64,000 nt of DNA from Sinorhizobium sojae CCBAU 05684 (GCF_002288525.1 NZ_CP023068.1:248001-312000); one strand, 5' to 3'; numbered from the stretch's first letter, positions 7,646 through 17,341 are shown. Numbers and translations: made by a program. Notes: generated by a model not told the origin, from the sequence alone.

Positions 7646-9391
7646 ATGCGCAGTTTCACCTGGAAAAGCCTGTCCATTGCACTGGTATTCGCGCTCGGCT
7701 CGGTTTCCCCGCATCCGGGATGGGCCGCCTCGCCCGCTCCGGTCTCGGGCGAGCATGGCATGGTCGTCACCGCCCAGCACCTCGCCTCCGATATTGGTAT
7801 CGAGGTGCTGAAGAAGGGTGGCAATGCGGTCGATGCGGCGGTCGCCGTCGGCTATGCGCTTGCCGTCGTCTATCCGACGGCCGGCAATATAGGCGGCGGC
7901 GGCTTCATGACGATCCGCTTCAAGGACGGGCGCACGACCTTCTTGGACTTTCGCGAACGCGCGCCGCTTGCCGCGACCAAGACCATGTATCTCGACGACA
8001 AGGGCGATCTCGTCAAAGGTCTGAGCACCGAGGGCTATCTTGCCGTAGGCGTGCCCGGCCCGGTGGCGGGCTTCGAATTCGCCCGCAGCCGCTACGGCTC
8101 GCGGCCACTGAAGGAACTGATGGAGCCGGCAATCGGACTGGCGCGCGAAGGTTTCGTGCTGGAGCAGGGCGATGTCGGTGCCTTCGAGCGGGCGGCCAAG
8201 CGGCTGGCGAAGGACCCGGCGGCCGCCGCAATTTTCCTCAAAGCCGACAGCATGCCGTTTGCCGCCGGCGACCGCCTGGTGCAGGCCGATCTGGCCACCA
8301 CGCTCGCGAGCATCGCGGAAGAGGGGCCGGACGCCTTCTACAAGGGCGGGATCGCCGATCGGATCGTCAAGGCGAGCGTCGAAAAGGGCGGGATCCTTTC
8401 AAAGCAGGATTTCGAGCGCTACCGGGTGCGCGAACTCGAGCCGGTCAAATGCAATTACCGCGGCTACGACATCGTCTCCTCCCCGCCACCCTCCTCGGGC
8501 GGGGTGATCATCTGCGAGATCTTGAATATTCTCGAAGGCTATCCGCTCGCCTATCTCGGCTATGGCTCCGCGGAGACGGTGCATGCGATGGTGGAGGCGA
8601 TGCGCCATGCCTATGTCGACCGCAACACGGCGCTCGGCGACCCGGATTTCGTCGAGAACCCCGTAGCGCAATTCACCGACAAGGCCTATGCCCGGGAAAT
8701 TCGGGAAAGGATCGACCCGTTCAAGGCGGGCGTTTCCGAGGCGCTGACGCCGGCGGACTTTGCCGAAAGCAAGGAGACGACGCATTATTCGATCATCGAC
8801 GACGAGGGTAACGCGGTCGCGGTCACCTATACGCTGAACGGCTCCTTCGGCGCCGGCGTCGTCGCGCCTGGCACCGGCATCCTGCTTAACAACGAGATGG
8901 ACGATTTCACTGCCAAGCCCGGTGCGCCCAATCTCTATGGTCTCGTCCAGGGCGAGGCGAACGCGATCGCTCCCGGCAAGACGCCGCTATCCTCCATGAG
9001 CCCGACGATCATCACCCGGGACGGCAAGCCGTTCATGGTGATCGGCAGCCCCGGTGGCGCCCGCATCATTACCATCACGCTCGAGGCGATCCTGAACGTG
9101 ATCGACCACGGCATGAACATACAGGAGGCGGTAGATGCGCCGCGCATCCATCATCAATGGCTGCCGGACAAGGTGTTCATGGAGCCCTATGCGCTGTCAC
9201 CCGATACGCTCAAACTGCTCGCCACGATGGGGCATGATGTTCAGATCGACGAGAACTGGAAGATCTGGGGGCAGGCGACCGGCATTCTCGTCGGCGGAGG
9301 CAGCGTGAGCGAAATCGAGGCGGGCGGCGGGGCACGCTACAACGGCGCCGTCGACAGCCGCATCGGAGCCGGGGCGGCGAGGGGGTACTGA
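7646..9391 (+). CDS. ggt: Gamma-glutamyltransferase (glutathione hydrolase) precursor
   Basis: 581 residues with an N-terminal signal peptide ending near HPGWAA. The enzyme cleaves the gamma-glutamyl bond of glutathione in the periplasm and can transfer glutamate to amino acids. The proenzyme cuts itself before the catalytic Thr of TTHYSIID near residue 388, and the family stretch AVTYTLNGSFGAGVVAPG and LLNNEMDDF follow. PLSSMSPTI and GSPGGARIIT form the oxyanion and substrate pocket. ATG at 7646 was preferred over GTG at 7640 because GGGAGG lies 5 bases before it. It stands alone between two promoters. Confidence 0.95.
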   Translation: MRSFTWKSLSIALVFALGSVSPHPGWAASPAPVSGEHGMVVTAQHLASDIGIEVLKKGGNAVDAAVAVGYALAVVYPTAGNIGGGGFMTIRFKDGRTTFLDFRERAPLAATKTMYLDDKGDLVKGLSTEGYLAVGVPGPVAGFEFARSRYGSRPLKELMEPAIGLAREGFVLEQGDVGAFERAAKRLAKDPAAAAIFLKADSMPFAAGDRLVQADLATTLASIAEEGPDAFYKGGIADRIVKASVEKGGILSKQDFERYRVRELEPVKCNYRGYDIVSSPPPSSGGVIICEILNILEGYPLAYLGYGSAETVHAMVEAMRHAYVDRNTALGDPDFVENPVAQFTDKAYAREIRERIDPFKAGVSEALTPADFAESKETTHYSIIDDEGNAVAVTYTLNGSFGAGVVAPGTGILLNNEMDDFTAKPGAPNLYGLVQGEANAIAPGKTPLSSMSPTIITRDGKPFMVIGSPGGARIITITLEAILNVIDHGMNIQEAVDAPRIHHQWLPDKVFMEPYALSPDTLKLLATMGHDVQIDENWKIWGQATGILVGGGSVSEIEAGGGARYNGAVDSRIGAGAARGY

Positions 9392-9615
9392 ACGGGAAAT
9401 GAATGCGCGGGCGCCAGGCACGCAAAAGGCTAATCAGTGGAACCTTTTAGATATAGTACGCTTTGACCAAAGAGGGACATGAGCTGCGGGCTGCGGCCAG
9501 CTTCAAAGTCCCGATCGTAGAACTGATCACCGGGTGACCTTCTTCTTCACCGTTCGTCGGGCGCGAAGCCGTGGTGCTCCGGATGACCTATCGATGGTGG
9601 CGGAGGAAATCTGCG

Positions 9616-10431
9616 ATGCAGTTCGCCCGTATCAATGACAACACGTTTCATTACCGGTTGATCGGGGGGGGTGTCACCGACAAACCGGTGATCGTCTTCG
9701 TCAATGCGCTCGGCACGGATCTCCGGATCTGGCGCGATGTCGTCATCAGGCTTGCCGGCGCCCATACGATCCTTCTTTACGACAAGCGCGGCCACGGCCT
9801 TTCCGATATCGGCCAGGTTCCCTATTCGATCGAGGAGCTTGCGACCGACCTCGCCGGTCTTCTTGATCAGCTCGGGGTGAAGAATGCGATCGTCTGCGGG
9901 CTTTCGGTCGGCGGCCTGATCGCGCAGGCGCTCTATCAGCGCCGCCCGGAACTGGTGCGGGCGCTCGTGCTTTCCAACACCGCCCACAGGATCGGCACGG
10001 CCGAGATGTGGGACGAACGCATCGCCGCGGTCGAGGCAAAGGGGCTTGCGGCGATCGCCGACGGGGTGCTCGAGCGCTGGTTCACGCCGGCCTTCCGCCG
10101 GCCGGAAAACGTCGCCTATGCCGGCTATCGCAACATGCTGGTGCGCCAGCCGGTGGCGGGCTATGCCGGCACCTGCGCGGCGATCCGCGACGCCGACTAT
10201 ACCGACGCCGCCGGCAAGATCGCCGTGCCGGTTCTCTGCATTGCCGGCGACCAGGACGGCTCGACGCCGCCCGACCTGGTGCGCTCCACCGCCAAGCTCA
10301 TTCCCGGCGCCCGCTTCGAGATCATCCGCGACGCCGGCCACATTCCCTGCGTCGAACAGCCGGAGGCCCTGCTTACGGTGCTGCGCGGCTTTCTCGCCGC
10401 CGCCGCGCGGGCCAGCAGAACGCGCCAGTAA
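9616..10431 (+). CDS. pcaD: Alpha/beta hydrolase, probable 3-oxoadipate enol-lactonase
   Basis: 271 residues. The alpha/beta hydrolase fold shows the nucleophile elbow GLSVGG near residue 99, an acid in AGDQDGSTPP near 215 and His in DAGHIPCVEQPE near 240. VYDKRGHGLSD-like LYDKRGHGLSDIGQVPYS is the PcaD pattern. PcaD hydrolyses 3-oxoadipate enol-lactone to 3-oxoadipate in the protocatechuate branch of the beta-ketoadipate pathway. No other pca gene lies nearby, so a related lactonase or esterase role is possible. ATG at 9616 has GGAGG 9 bases upstream; the longer frame from 9571 does not. Confidence 0.75.
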   Translation: MQFARINDNTFHYRLIGGGVTDKPVIVFVNALGTDLRIWRDVVIRLAGAHTILLYDKRGHGLSDIGQVPYSIEELATDLAGLLDQLGVKNAIVCGLSVGGLIAQALYQRRPELVRALVLSNTAHRIGTAEMWDERIAAVEAKGLAAIADGVLERWFTPAFRRPENVAYAGYRNMLVRQPVAGYAGTCAAIRDADYTDAAGKIAVPVLCIAGDQDGSTPPDLVRSTAKLIPGARFEIIRDAGHIPCVEQPEALLTVLRGFLAAAARASRTRQ

Positions 10432-10456
10432 TGCCTACGAAATCTCGGAGGAAATC

Positions 10457-12442
10457 TTACCGCACCAGCCGCTCCCGCTCGCTCTCGTAATATCGTGCGA
10501 GCGATGGCAGGGCTGTCTTGAGTTCGGAGAAGAGCCCGTCATCAAGCGTGATTTCGCCGCGATATCTCGCCTCGACATAGGCGCGATGACGGGCGAGCGC
10601 CGCAGCTGTGGCGCCCTCGGCGACGGTGAAGACGGGCGAAACCGCGCTCCGCCCCCTGACACTGACCCGGTCGAGTTCGGCGATCGGGTATTTGTGAGCG
10701 ACAAGCGCGGCGGTGCGTTCGCCGAGAAGCAGGGGAATGCCATAGTGTTTCGACACTCCTTCCAGGCGCGATGCAAGGTTGACCGCGTCGCCGAGGGCGG
10801 AATAGTCGAAGCGGCGGGCGGAGCCCATGTTGCCGACTATGCATTCGCCGGTATTGATACCGATCCCGATGCGAAGCCGGCGCGATACGCGCCCCTGCAA
10901 CTTGGCTTCGGCTTCGAGATCGGCGTTGACCCGAGAGAGCGCGGCCTGCATGTCGCGTGCCGCGGCGACGGCATGGAGCGCATGGTCCGGATCGTCGAGA
11001 GGGGCGTTCCAGAAGGCCATCAGGCAGTCGCCGATATATTTGTCGATGGTGCCGCCCTGGTTCAGAACGGCGTCGGAAAGCGGTGTCAAAAGGCGGTTGA
11101 CCAGCGCCGTCAGGCCTTCGGGATCATCCTTCATGTCCTCCGCGATCGTCGTGAAGCCGCGAATGTCGCAGAATAGGATCGTGAGCGTTCGCCGTTCGCC
11201 GCCGAGCTTCAACTGAGACGAGTCCTGCGCCAGCCGTTCGACGAGCGTCGGTGAAAGATATTGGGAGAAGGCGCGCGTGATCGCCCGCCGCCGTCGGCGC
11301 TCTTCGGCATAGTCGAGACCCGCCTGGCCGACCGCAACGCCAAAAAAGGCGAACCCGGGACCGAGAGGCGACACGAACAGCTGTCCCAGACGGAGAAGGG
11401 CATAACTCCCGACGATCATCAGCGCCAAGGCGAGGGCGCCGGAGCCGAGCGTTTTCCAACTCGCCGCCTTGCGCACGGCAAGCACGGCCGCAAGCGCAGC
11501 GAGAAGGATCGCCGGGATGGCGATGGTGGCATCGGCCTGCCTGACGAACAGCCCGTGGATGAGGTTGTCGTATATGGTTGCCTGGATTTCCGCGCCGGCG
11601 ACGAGGCTGCGCGAATGGACCGTGTCGGAGGTGGCGAAGGCGTCTATCCCGCCGCCGGCAATCGACGGGGCATTCTGGAGGCTCAAGCCGACGATCACGA
11701 CGCGGTCGCGGAAAACACCCTCGGGCAGGAAATTGGGCGGGTCGAGAGCCTGGTAATAGGAGAAGGTCGGATAGGTCCGCGGCGGACCGAAACTCTGGAT
11801 CAGCGCATCTTCCGGAGGCGCGGCGGGTTCGCGCCCGGCAACAAGGGCGAGGGCAAGGGCGAATCCATCCGGATAGGCGGGAACCTGCCGCAAGGTCCCG
11901 TCCCCGCTGAGATGGACCGACGCAATGCCGACTTTCGCGCCCCGTTGGGTGAAGAGCGGCAGGGGTTCGGTGCGCACGAACTGTTCGGCCTGCGGCGTTT
12001 CGATCAGCGATTGGTCGCCGGCAAGAACCACGTCCGGCCCGAGAGCAGTGGCGAGTGCCGCATCATTCTCAGCCGCCGCCGGCTCGGCGAAGACGATGTC
12101 GAAAGCGATCGCCCGCGCACCCGCCCCCCGGAGTGCTTCGATCAGCCGGGCGTGGAGCGCGCGCGGCCAGGGCCATTGACTGCCGATCTCGGCCATGGAC
12201 GGCTCATCTATGGCGACGATGACGGGTCCATCCGCAGGAAGGGCCGGGCGTCGGAAGGTGGAGAAATAGTCGTAGACTCGAAGATCGGCGAGCGTCCAGG
12301 CACTGGTGAGCGAGGCAAGCGAGACGAGGACGGTGACGAAAGCGGTGAGGGCGCCAAGCTTCACTTGGCGCGCGGAGGAGCGATTGGCAGCTATCTGCCT
12401 GGATATGCCTCGAGTGGAAAGGGCCGGTCGGAGGTCGTTCAT
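10457..12442 (-). CDS. CHASE2-domain class III nucleotide cyclase (adenylate/guanylate cyclase family)
   Basis: 661 residues. An N-terminal transmembrane helix (about 28-50) leads into a periplasmic CHASE2 domain (about 55-310, start LRVYDYFSTFR), then three further helices (about 315-400) and a cytosolic class III cyclase domain (about 420-610). Metal-binding Asp residues are in FCDIRGFT and KYIGDCLMAFW, and the purine-contacting Lys is in DKYIGD. The position that often selects adenine carries Ser in FDYSALGDAVN, so base choice is not fixed by sequence. It shares a TGATG stop/start with the upstream FecR protein, so the two are co-translated. It probably turns a periplasmic signal into a cyclic nucleotide. 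Confidence 0.88.
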   Translation of the reverse strand: MNDLRPALSTRGISRQIAANRSSARQVKLGALTAFVTVLVSLASLTSAWTLADLRVYDYFSTFRRPALPADGPVIVAIDEPSMAEIGSQWPWPRALHARLIEALRGAGARAIAFDIVFAEPAAAENDAALATALGPDVVLAGDQSLIETPQAEQFVRTEPLPLFTQRGAKVGIASVHLSGDGTLRQVPAYPDGFALALALVAGREPAAPPEDALIQSFGPPRTYPTFSYYQALDPPNFLPEGVFRDRVVIVGLSLQNAPSIAGGGIDAFATSDTVHSRSLVAGAEIQATIYDNLIHGLFVRQADATIAIPAILLAALAAVLAVRKAASWKTLGSGALALALMIVGSYALLRLGQLFVSPLGPGFAFFGVAVGQAGLDYAEERRRRRAITRAFSQYLSPTLVERLAQDSSQLKLGGERRTLTILFCDIRGFTTIAEDMKDDPEGLTALVNRLLTPLSDAVLNQGGTIDKYIGDCLMAFWNAPLDDPDHALHAVAAARDMQAALSRVNADLEAEAKLQGRVSRRLRIGIGINTGECIVGNMGSARRFDYSALGDAVNLASRLEGVSKHYGIPLLLGERTAALVAHKYPIAELDRVSVRGRSAVSPVFTVAEGATAAALARHRAYVEARYRGEITLDDGLFSELKTALPSLARYYESERERLVR

Positions 12443-15400
12443 CAGAACCGCACTCTGACCGTGCCCTTCACCGTCGTGCCCCAGCCGGGCAAGCCGTCGC
12501 TCAGCTCGAACTCCTCGTCAAGCAGGTTGAAGCCGGCGAGTTCCACCTCGATTCGTTTGTCGAAGGGTTCCCACTGCAGTGCGGCGTCAAGCGTCCAGAA
12601 GTCGTCGAGCGTCGTGGCAAGGTCCGTGCGCTCGCCAACATAGTTCGCGGCGATGGTTGCTTTGACATTCGCAGTATTGACCCAGGTCAGTGCCACTTGA
12701 GCGGCATTTTCCGGCAGGAAAGGAAGGTCGCCGCTGCTCCCCGTAGAGAGGTTTTCGCTTTCCATGCGGGAAACGGTCGCAGACAGACCAAGGCCATGGC
12801 CGAGTGCCAGGTTTGCGGTCAATGCCACGCGATCGACTCTGGCTTTGTCGAACGCAAAATCCGTCGTCGAGAATGGAACATTAATCGATCCGCCGCGAAT
12901 TTCCTGGTGCTGATAGTCGAGCGCAGTGAAGAACCGGTGGTTCCACTCTGCGTCCCAGTGGAGCGCCAGCGTGTCTGCATATCCGTTGGTGCCAGTCAGG
13001 AACTGGTTGGGCTGCAGCCCGACGACGCCGATCGGCGCGAGCGTCGCCGCACCGAAGCCATAGCCTTCGCGCTGGACCGCCGCCCGCAGCCAATGGCCCT
13101 CCGTCGGCGCCCAGGCGATACCGAATTTCGGCTCGAGCCTGATATTGTTGTCGTTGACGTCCTCGATGTAGCGGGCAAACAGCGCGCCTTCAACGTTGAG
13201 GTCCGGCGTGATCTCGTAAAGCCCATCGACATAGGCCTTCGCCACCGTCCGCGCAGAGGACTCGAACGAAGGTGGGAGTGGCAGAACTGGCGGAAAGATG
13301 AGGCTGGCTCGAGCCGTGGTGTCCGAGCGGACTCTTCCGCCTTCTGCCCCATAACGCCACGTCAGGTCTCCAGCGCCATACATGTGATTGACCGCGGCGA
13401 CGTATGTTCGCTCCTTTGCCTCGACATCAAGGCTGGCTCCGGCGCCGGCTGCATCCAGAATGGTGACACTATCGTCAGTACGAAGTTCCTTGAAAAATAG
13501 AGCTGCGCTGCCGACGCTACGGTAGTCGAATGTGTGGCTCCAGCCGACGCCCGAAATTATCCCGTCAGCTTCGTCACCGATTTTGACATCCGGCGGAGCG
13601 GGCAAAAAGGTCCGGAATTCGTCAAACTCCGAAAGATTCGTGAAAGCCACAAAGCGGTCGTCGGGGGTCGGGCTAGCGGTGAAATAGCCGTTGCCACCGA
13701 CGATCCGCAATTCGCGATCCATGCGCCCTCCCGCGAGATCTACCGTGTCCCTCGGCTCCTCCCACTGGAACGTGCCGTAGACGCTGATCGGGAACGGGGA
13801 CACCGTCAATCCGCGGATCGCAGCTTCTGCGACCAAGTCGGTATGATCTTCATTGGCGATGAAGCCGCCGCCAAGCTCCGCCTCGAAAAAGGGGGACTGC
13901 AGCAGATTGGCGGTGCGCTCGCGGCTTGCCAGCATGTGTGGCTCGATCAGCAGCCCCTGGATGAGTGCGGAGAAACTGGTGGGATTGACCGTGTTGGTAG
14001 TCGTATCCACGGCGAAGTCGTAATTGTTGAAGAACGGATTGACGCTGCCGTGCACGGCCTGGTCAACGTAGCTTGCCCCAGTGAACGGATCAAAGACCGC
14101 ATCGCCGTAATATTGGCCCCAAGCGTCGAGACCCTGCAGGCGGAAGGCGTCGTTGAGCGTCGATCCCGCTTCCTGGTTGGCGCCAAGCGCCGCCGTGTCG
14201 CCGCCTTGCGCCCGGACGCGTCGCATGAAGTCCTGGGCATTGCGGATCGCTGCATCCGCTTCATAGGCATCGATGGCGATGGCCGTGCGAACCTGCGCGA
14301 CGACGGGATCATTCGGGTCGAGCCTGTCTGCGTTGTCGAGTGCCTGGGCAGCAGGTATCCGGTCGCCCTTTTCGTAATGTGCCGCCGCAAGCAGGAGTTG
14401 GGCGTTGGAATAGGCCGGATTGGCGGTGGAGCCGGCGAGCAAGTCTTCGACCGCCTTGTCCATATCCCCGTTCTGCATGTGATATCGCCCGCGCGAAACC
14501 AGCGTCACATCGAAGGAAGGATCGATCGCCAGCGCCGCATCGATCTCGCGTTTGGCTTCGGCGAGCCGCAATTCGTCCAGGTATTTGATCGCGAGATTGG
14601 CGTGATAGAGCGGATCTGCCGGATCAAGTTCTATCGCCTTCTTGAGAGCCTTCTCGGCGGCGCGGCTGTCGCCCCGTTCGCCTTGGACAAGGGCGATCGA
14701 ATTCCAGATTGACGGAGAGCCGGGCGCGGTCTTCAGCGCCCGCTCGAGATCGGCAAGCGCGCCTTCCTTGTCGTTTTCGATGTGGAGCCGGTAGTTCGCG
14801 CGCGATTCGAGTGCGGTCGGATCGTCTGGGTCGATCGCCAGCGCCTTGTCGATGCCGCCGCGCATCTCCTCACGATCGTCGAGCAGCATGGCAAATTGCG
14901 CGCGGGCGGCGGGCAGGGTGGCATCGTCCGGGTGCTGCCTTTCCGCTCTCTTGAGCGTCTCGATCGCGGCACGAATATCTGTGCTGAACCCGGCCGTCCA
15001 AGCCTCGGCCAGCGCGCCATAGGCGCCGGCCGCCACCCGCGGGGGACCCTCGACCCGGGCGGGATTGGCGAGCGCGCGGGCGAAATATCCGCCATAGTCG
15101 GCGATGGGCCGGCGTTTGGCATCAAGACCGCGCGCAGCCTCGGCAAAGAGCTTGGCCGCATCGTTGTGGCGGTTCTCGGAACCGGCAATGAGCGCCTCAA
15201 TCAGGGTGTCACGCGCGGTCTGCGACCGATCGAGACCCAGTCGCCGCGCCTGTTCAAGTGCTGCCTGCGCCTTTTGGCGCCCGTCGAGCGTCAGGTGGAT
15301 TTCGGCCAGCGTCAGCCAGTCCTCGGCGGTCCGGGAGGACTCCGGCTGCGCCTCGATCCGCCCGCGTTCCCGACGCATATCGGAAACCTTGAGCGGCGAA

Positions 15401-16038
15401 GGCGGCATCCAGACGAAGGCATCGCGCAGCGACAGATGGAAGAGCATCTGTTCGCGGTCCTTCGGCGTAACGATGACGATCTTGGTCGGCGCGCTGCCGA
15501 TCGACGCGACGGCTCCCTCGCCCCGCTCGACCGTCACGCTGCCATAGGCATTTTTCAGCTCGACCACACCTTCGAGGACGATGAGCGAGGTCTTGCCGTC
15601 GGCGCCGACGGTCAGCGTCCAGTCCGTTCCGCGAATGGCAGCGGTCGCGGCGGGCGTGTCGATCGCCAGACCCTCGCCGCCACGTTCGGCGCGGGCCCAG
15701 ATCGCGCCCGATTGCAGTTCGAGTTTGGTATCGCCCTGGCCGATCTCCTTGACGCGCAAAGCCGTGTTTCGCCCCAGTCGGATCTGCGTCCGGTCCGCAA
15801 AGAGCACGGCGAGCGCACCGGTGGCGTTGGTTCGCAGAACATCGCCGGCCAAAAGGTCCTGGGCGAGATTGACGATCTGCCAGTTGGACACGTCGACGAA
15901 GCGCACCTCCTCGCCGGATTTGCGGGAAATGACGGAGCCGGCGACGGGCGTGGGGCGCGGCAGCGGCTCGGCAAACGCCGGCCCTGGCGCAACAAGCGCG
16001 ATTGCAGCCAGACATGCCCCCTTAAGTGTCGCCCGCAT
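12442..16038 (-). CDS. Exported FecR-TPR-beta-barrel fusion protein
   Basis: 1198 residues. A signal peptide (MRATLKGACLAAIALVAPG, cleavage near AFA) is followed by a FecR domain (about 30-190, with VLRTNATGALAVLFADRTQI and TPAATAAIRGTDW), several TPR repeats (about 230-640, such as ALERALKTAPGSPSIW-like units) and a C-terminal part of about 550 residues with TonB-receptor-like strands that ends in VRVRF, the terminal aromatic of outer-membrane proteins. I chose ATG at 16038 because GAGGGG lies 11 bases upstream and the signal peptide then begins correctly. It starts the operon with the CHASE2 cyclase. The likely role is an outer-membrane-anchored periplasmic partner of the cyclase; function is unknown. 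Confidence 0.8.
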   Translation of the reverse strand: MRATLKGACLAAIALVAPGPAFAEPLPRPTPVAGSVISRKSGEEVRFVDVSNWQIVNLAQDLLAGDVLRTNATGALAVLFADRTQIRLGRNTALRVKEIGQGDTKLELQSGAIWARAERGGEGLAIDTPAATAAIRGTDWTLTVGADGKTSLIVLEGVVELKNAYGSVTVERGEGAVASIGSAPTKIVIVTPKDREQMLFHLSLRDAFVWMPPSPLKVSDMRRERGRIEAQPESSRTAEDWLTLAEIHLTLDGRQKAQAALEQARRLGLDRSQTARDTLIEALIAGSENRHNDAAKLFAEAARGLDAKRRPIADYGGYFARALANPARVEGPPRVAAGAYGALAEAWTAGFSTDIRAAIETLKRAERQHPDDATLPAARAQFAMLLDDREEMRGGIDKALAIDPDDPTALESRANYRLHIENDKEGALADLERALKTAPGSPSIWNSIALVQGERGDSRAAEKALKKAIELDPADPLYHANLAIKYLDELRLAEAKREIDAALAIDPSFDVTLVSRGRYHMQNGDMDKAVEDLLAGSTANPAYSNAQLLLAAAHYEKGDRIPAAQALDNADRLDPNDPVVAQVRTAIAIDAYEADAAIRNAQDFMRRVRAQGGDTAALGANQEAGSTLNDAFRLQGLDAWGQYYGDAVFDPFTGASYVDQAVHGSVNPFFNNYDFAVDTTTNTVNPTSFSALIQGLLIEPHMLASRERTANLLQSPFFEAELGGGFIANEDHTDLVAEAAIRGLTVSPFPISVYGTFQWEEPRDTVDLAGGRMDRELRIVGGNGYFTASPTPDDRFVAFTNLSEFDEFRTFLPAPPDVKIGDEADGIISGVGWSHTFDYRSVGSAALFFKELRTDDSVTILDAAGAGASLDVEAKERTYVAAVNHMYGAGDLTWRYGAEGGRVRSDTTARASLIFPPVLPLPPSFESSARTVAKAYVDGLYEITPDLNVEGALFARYIEDVNDNNIRLEPKFGIAWAPTEGHWLRAAVQREGYGFGAATLAPIGVVGLQPNQFLTGTNGYADTLALHWDAEWNHRFFTALDYQHQEIRGGSINVPFSTTDFAFDKARVDRVALTANLALGHGLGLSATVSRMESENLSTGSSGDLPFLPENAAQVALTWVNTANVKATIAANYVGERTDLATTLDDFWTLDAALQWEPFDKRIEVELAGFNLLDEEFELSDGLPGWGTTVKGTVRVRF

Positions 16039-16171
16039 CAGCGATTGATCCCCTCGTTGCATGAATCCAGTGGATTTCGGCGGGCGAAAAGTCAAGATCG
16101 CCCTTTTGGGCAGGATTGTTTTATTGCGTCGGTGTAATAAAGCTGAAACAGCGCATGAGGGGTTGTTGGCG

Positions 16172-16717
16172 ATGAGCGTGGGCGGAAACCTGCTTAAACT
16201 TGAGAGCGGGGATGAATGTTTGGGTGACCGCGAAGCGGCGCCGGAATATTACGATCACATTCGAAAGATCAATGACGTCTTTTATGATCAGATCAAGATG
16301 TCCGATCAGAAGGCGGCCTATATTTTCACTTTCATGTTCGCTTTTCTGATTACTTCTCAAGAGGGCAGGGGAGTCTTTACCTGGCATCTCTACGTAGAAG
16401 CCGATTCATTGTCGATGATATTTTCGGCCGTTCTGGCGATGGCCTCTATCTTTTCAATCATATCGGCAATTCTCGTTGTTCTCCCGAGGAAGAGCGCCAC
16501 TTCGACGACTTTGTTCTGGGGTGCCTGGCCGGCCCATCGTGCCGGCTTTCTCCAGGCTGCGGGTGGCGGCGACCGATCCTATCTCCTGCGCCAGTACGTC
16601 GAAAATGCCGATGTGCTTTCGGTGATTGCGTGCAGCAAATACCGCTGCGTGGCCTTTGCCTTCCGCGGGCTGCTCGTCACCGTGATCTGCTATGTCTGTC
16701 TGCTCGCCGTGAAATAG
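16172..16717 (+). CDS. Small membrane protein resembling the Pycsar effector family (DUF5706)
   Basis: 181 residues. An N-terminal soluble helix with YYDHIRKINDVFYDQIKMSD leads into DQKAAYIF at 45-52 and three hydrophobic segments (about 47-61, 79-104 and 161-180). LPRK after the second segment and KYR at 156-158 before the last match the pattern I know for DUF5706/PycTM proteins, membrane effectors opened by cyclic pyrimidine nucleotides. It is divergent, 133 bases from the FecR-cyclase operon. ATG at 16172 has GAGGGG upstream; the frame is open from 16061 but the first 37 residues lack a start signal. Base composition is more AT-rich than the neighbours. The family call is by pattern only. 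Confidence 0.6.
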   Translation: MSVGGNLLKLESGDECLGDREAAPEYYDHIRKINDVFYDQIKMSDQKAAYIFTFMFAFLITSQEGRGVFTWHLYVEADSLSMIFSAVLAMASIFSIISAILVVLPRKSATSTTLFWGAWPAHRAGFLQAAGGGDRSYLLRQYVENADVLSVIACSKYRCVAFAFRGLLVTVICYVCLLAVK

Positions 16718-16726
16718 CCGAACGGG

Positions 16727-17341
16727 TCACCCGTACCGCATCAAAAACTCCTCGGCCGAGAGGTGCCGGAAGTCGTCGAGTGCGTGCCGCAGCCTGTCAT
16801 GATCCCAGTCCCACCAGGCGACCCGGTCCATGGCCTCGCCGATCTCCGCCGTAAAACGCGCGCGGATGAGCTTGGCGGGCACGCCGCCGACGATGGTGTA
16901 GGGGGCGACGTCCCTGGAGACGACGGCGCCGGCGCCGATTACCGCGCCGTTGCCGACCGTCACGCCGGGAAGGACCGTGGCGCCGTGGCCGATCCAGACA
17001 TCATGGCCCATGGTGACGCGGTTCTGGCGGCGCCAGGCAAAGAGGTCGTGATCCGGCTCGGCGTCGTCCCAGTACATCGGCGCGCGATAGGTGAAATGAT
17101 GCAGCGTCGCGCGCCAGGTCGGATGGTTGGTGGCGTTGATGCGTACGGCCGCGGCGATGTTGACGAACTTGCCGATCGTCGCGCACCAGATCGAACCGTC
17201 CTGCATGATATAGGAATAGTCGCCGAACTCGACCTCCTCGAGGCGCGAGCGCTCCTGGATTTCCGTATAGCGGCCGAGCGTCGAATTCGCGACGCTCGCG
17301 GTCGGATGGATAAAGGGTTCGATCCCCAGTCTTTTGCTCAT
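16727..17341 (-). CDS. Hexapeptide-repeat acetyltransferase of the phosphonate operon
   Basis: 204 residues with a left-handed beta-helix of hexapeptide repeats ([20 protein letters not shown] at 124-143) and a C-terminal cap, the CatB/xenobiotic acetyltransferase type. It matches the transferase-hexapeptide family found at the end of phn operons, so acetylation of an aminophosphonate or pathway intermediate is likely. His in NHPTW near residue 77 is the usual catalytic base of this fold. Its ATG overlaps the phnL stop as ATGA, so it is the last gene of the C-P lyase operon. Confidence 0.85.
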   Translation of the reverse strand: MSKRLGIEPFIHPTASVANSTLGRYTEIQERSRLEEVEFGDYSYIMQDGSIWCATIGKFVNIAAAVRINATNHPTWRATLHHFTYRAPMYWDDAEPDHDLFAWRRQNRVTMGHDVWIGHGATVLPGVTVGNGAVIGAGAVVSRDVAPYTIVGGVPAKLIRARFTAEIGEAMDRVAWWDWDHDRLRHALDDFRHLSAEEFLMRYG

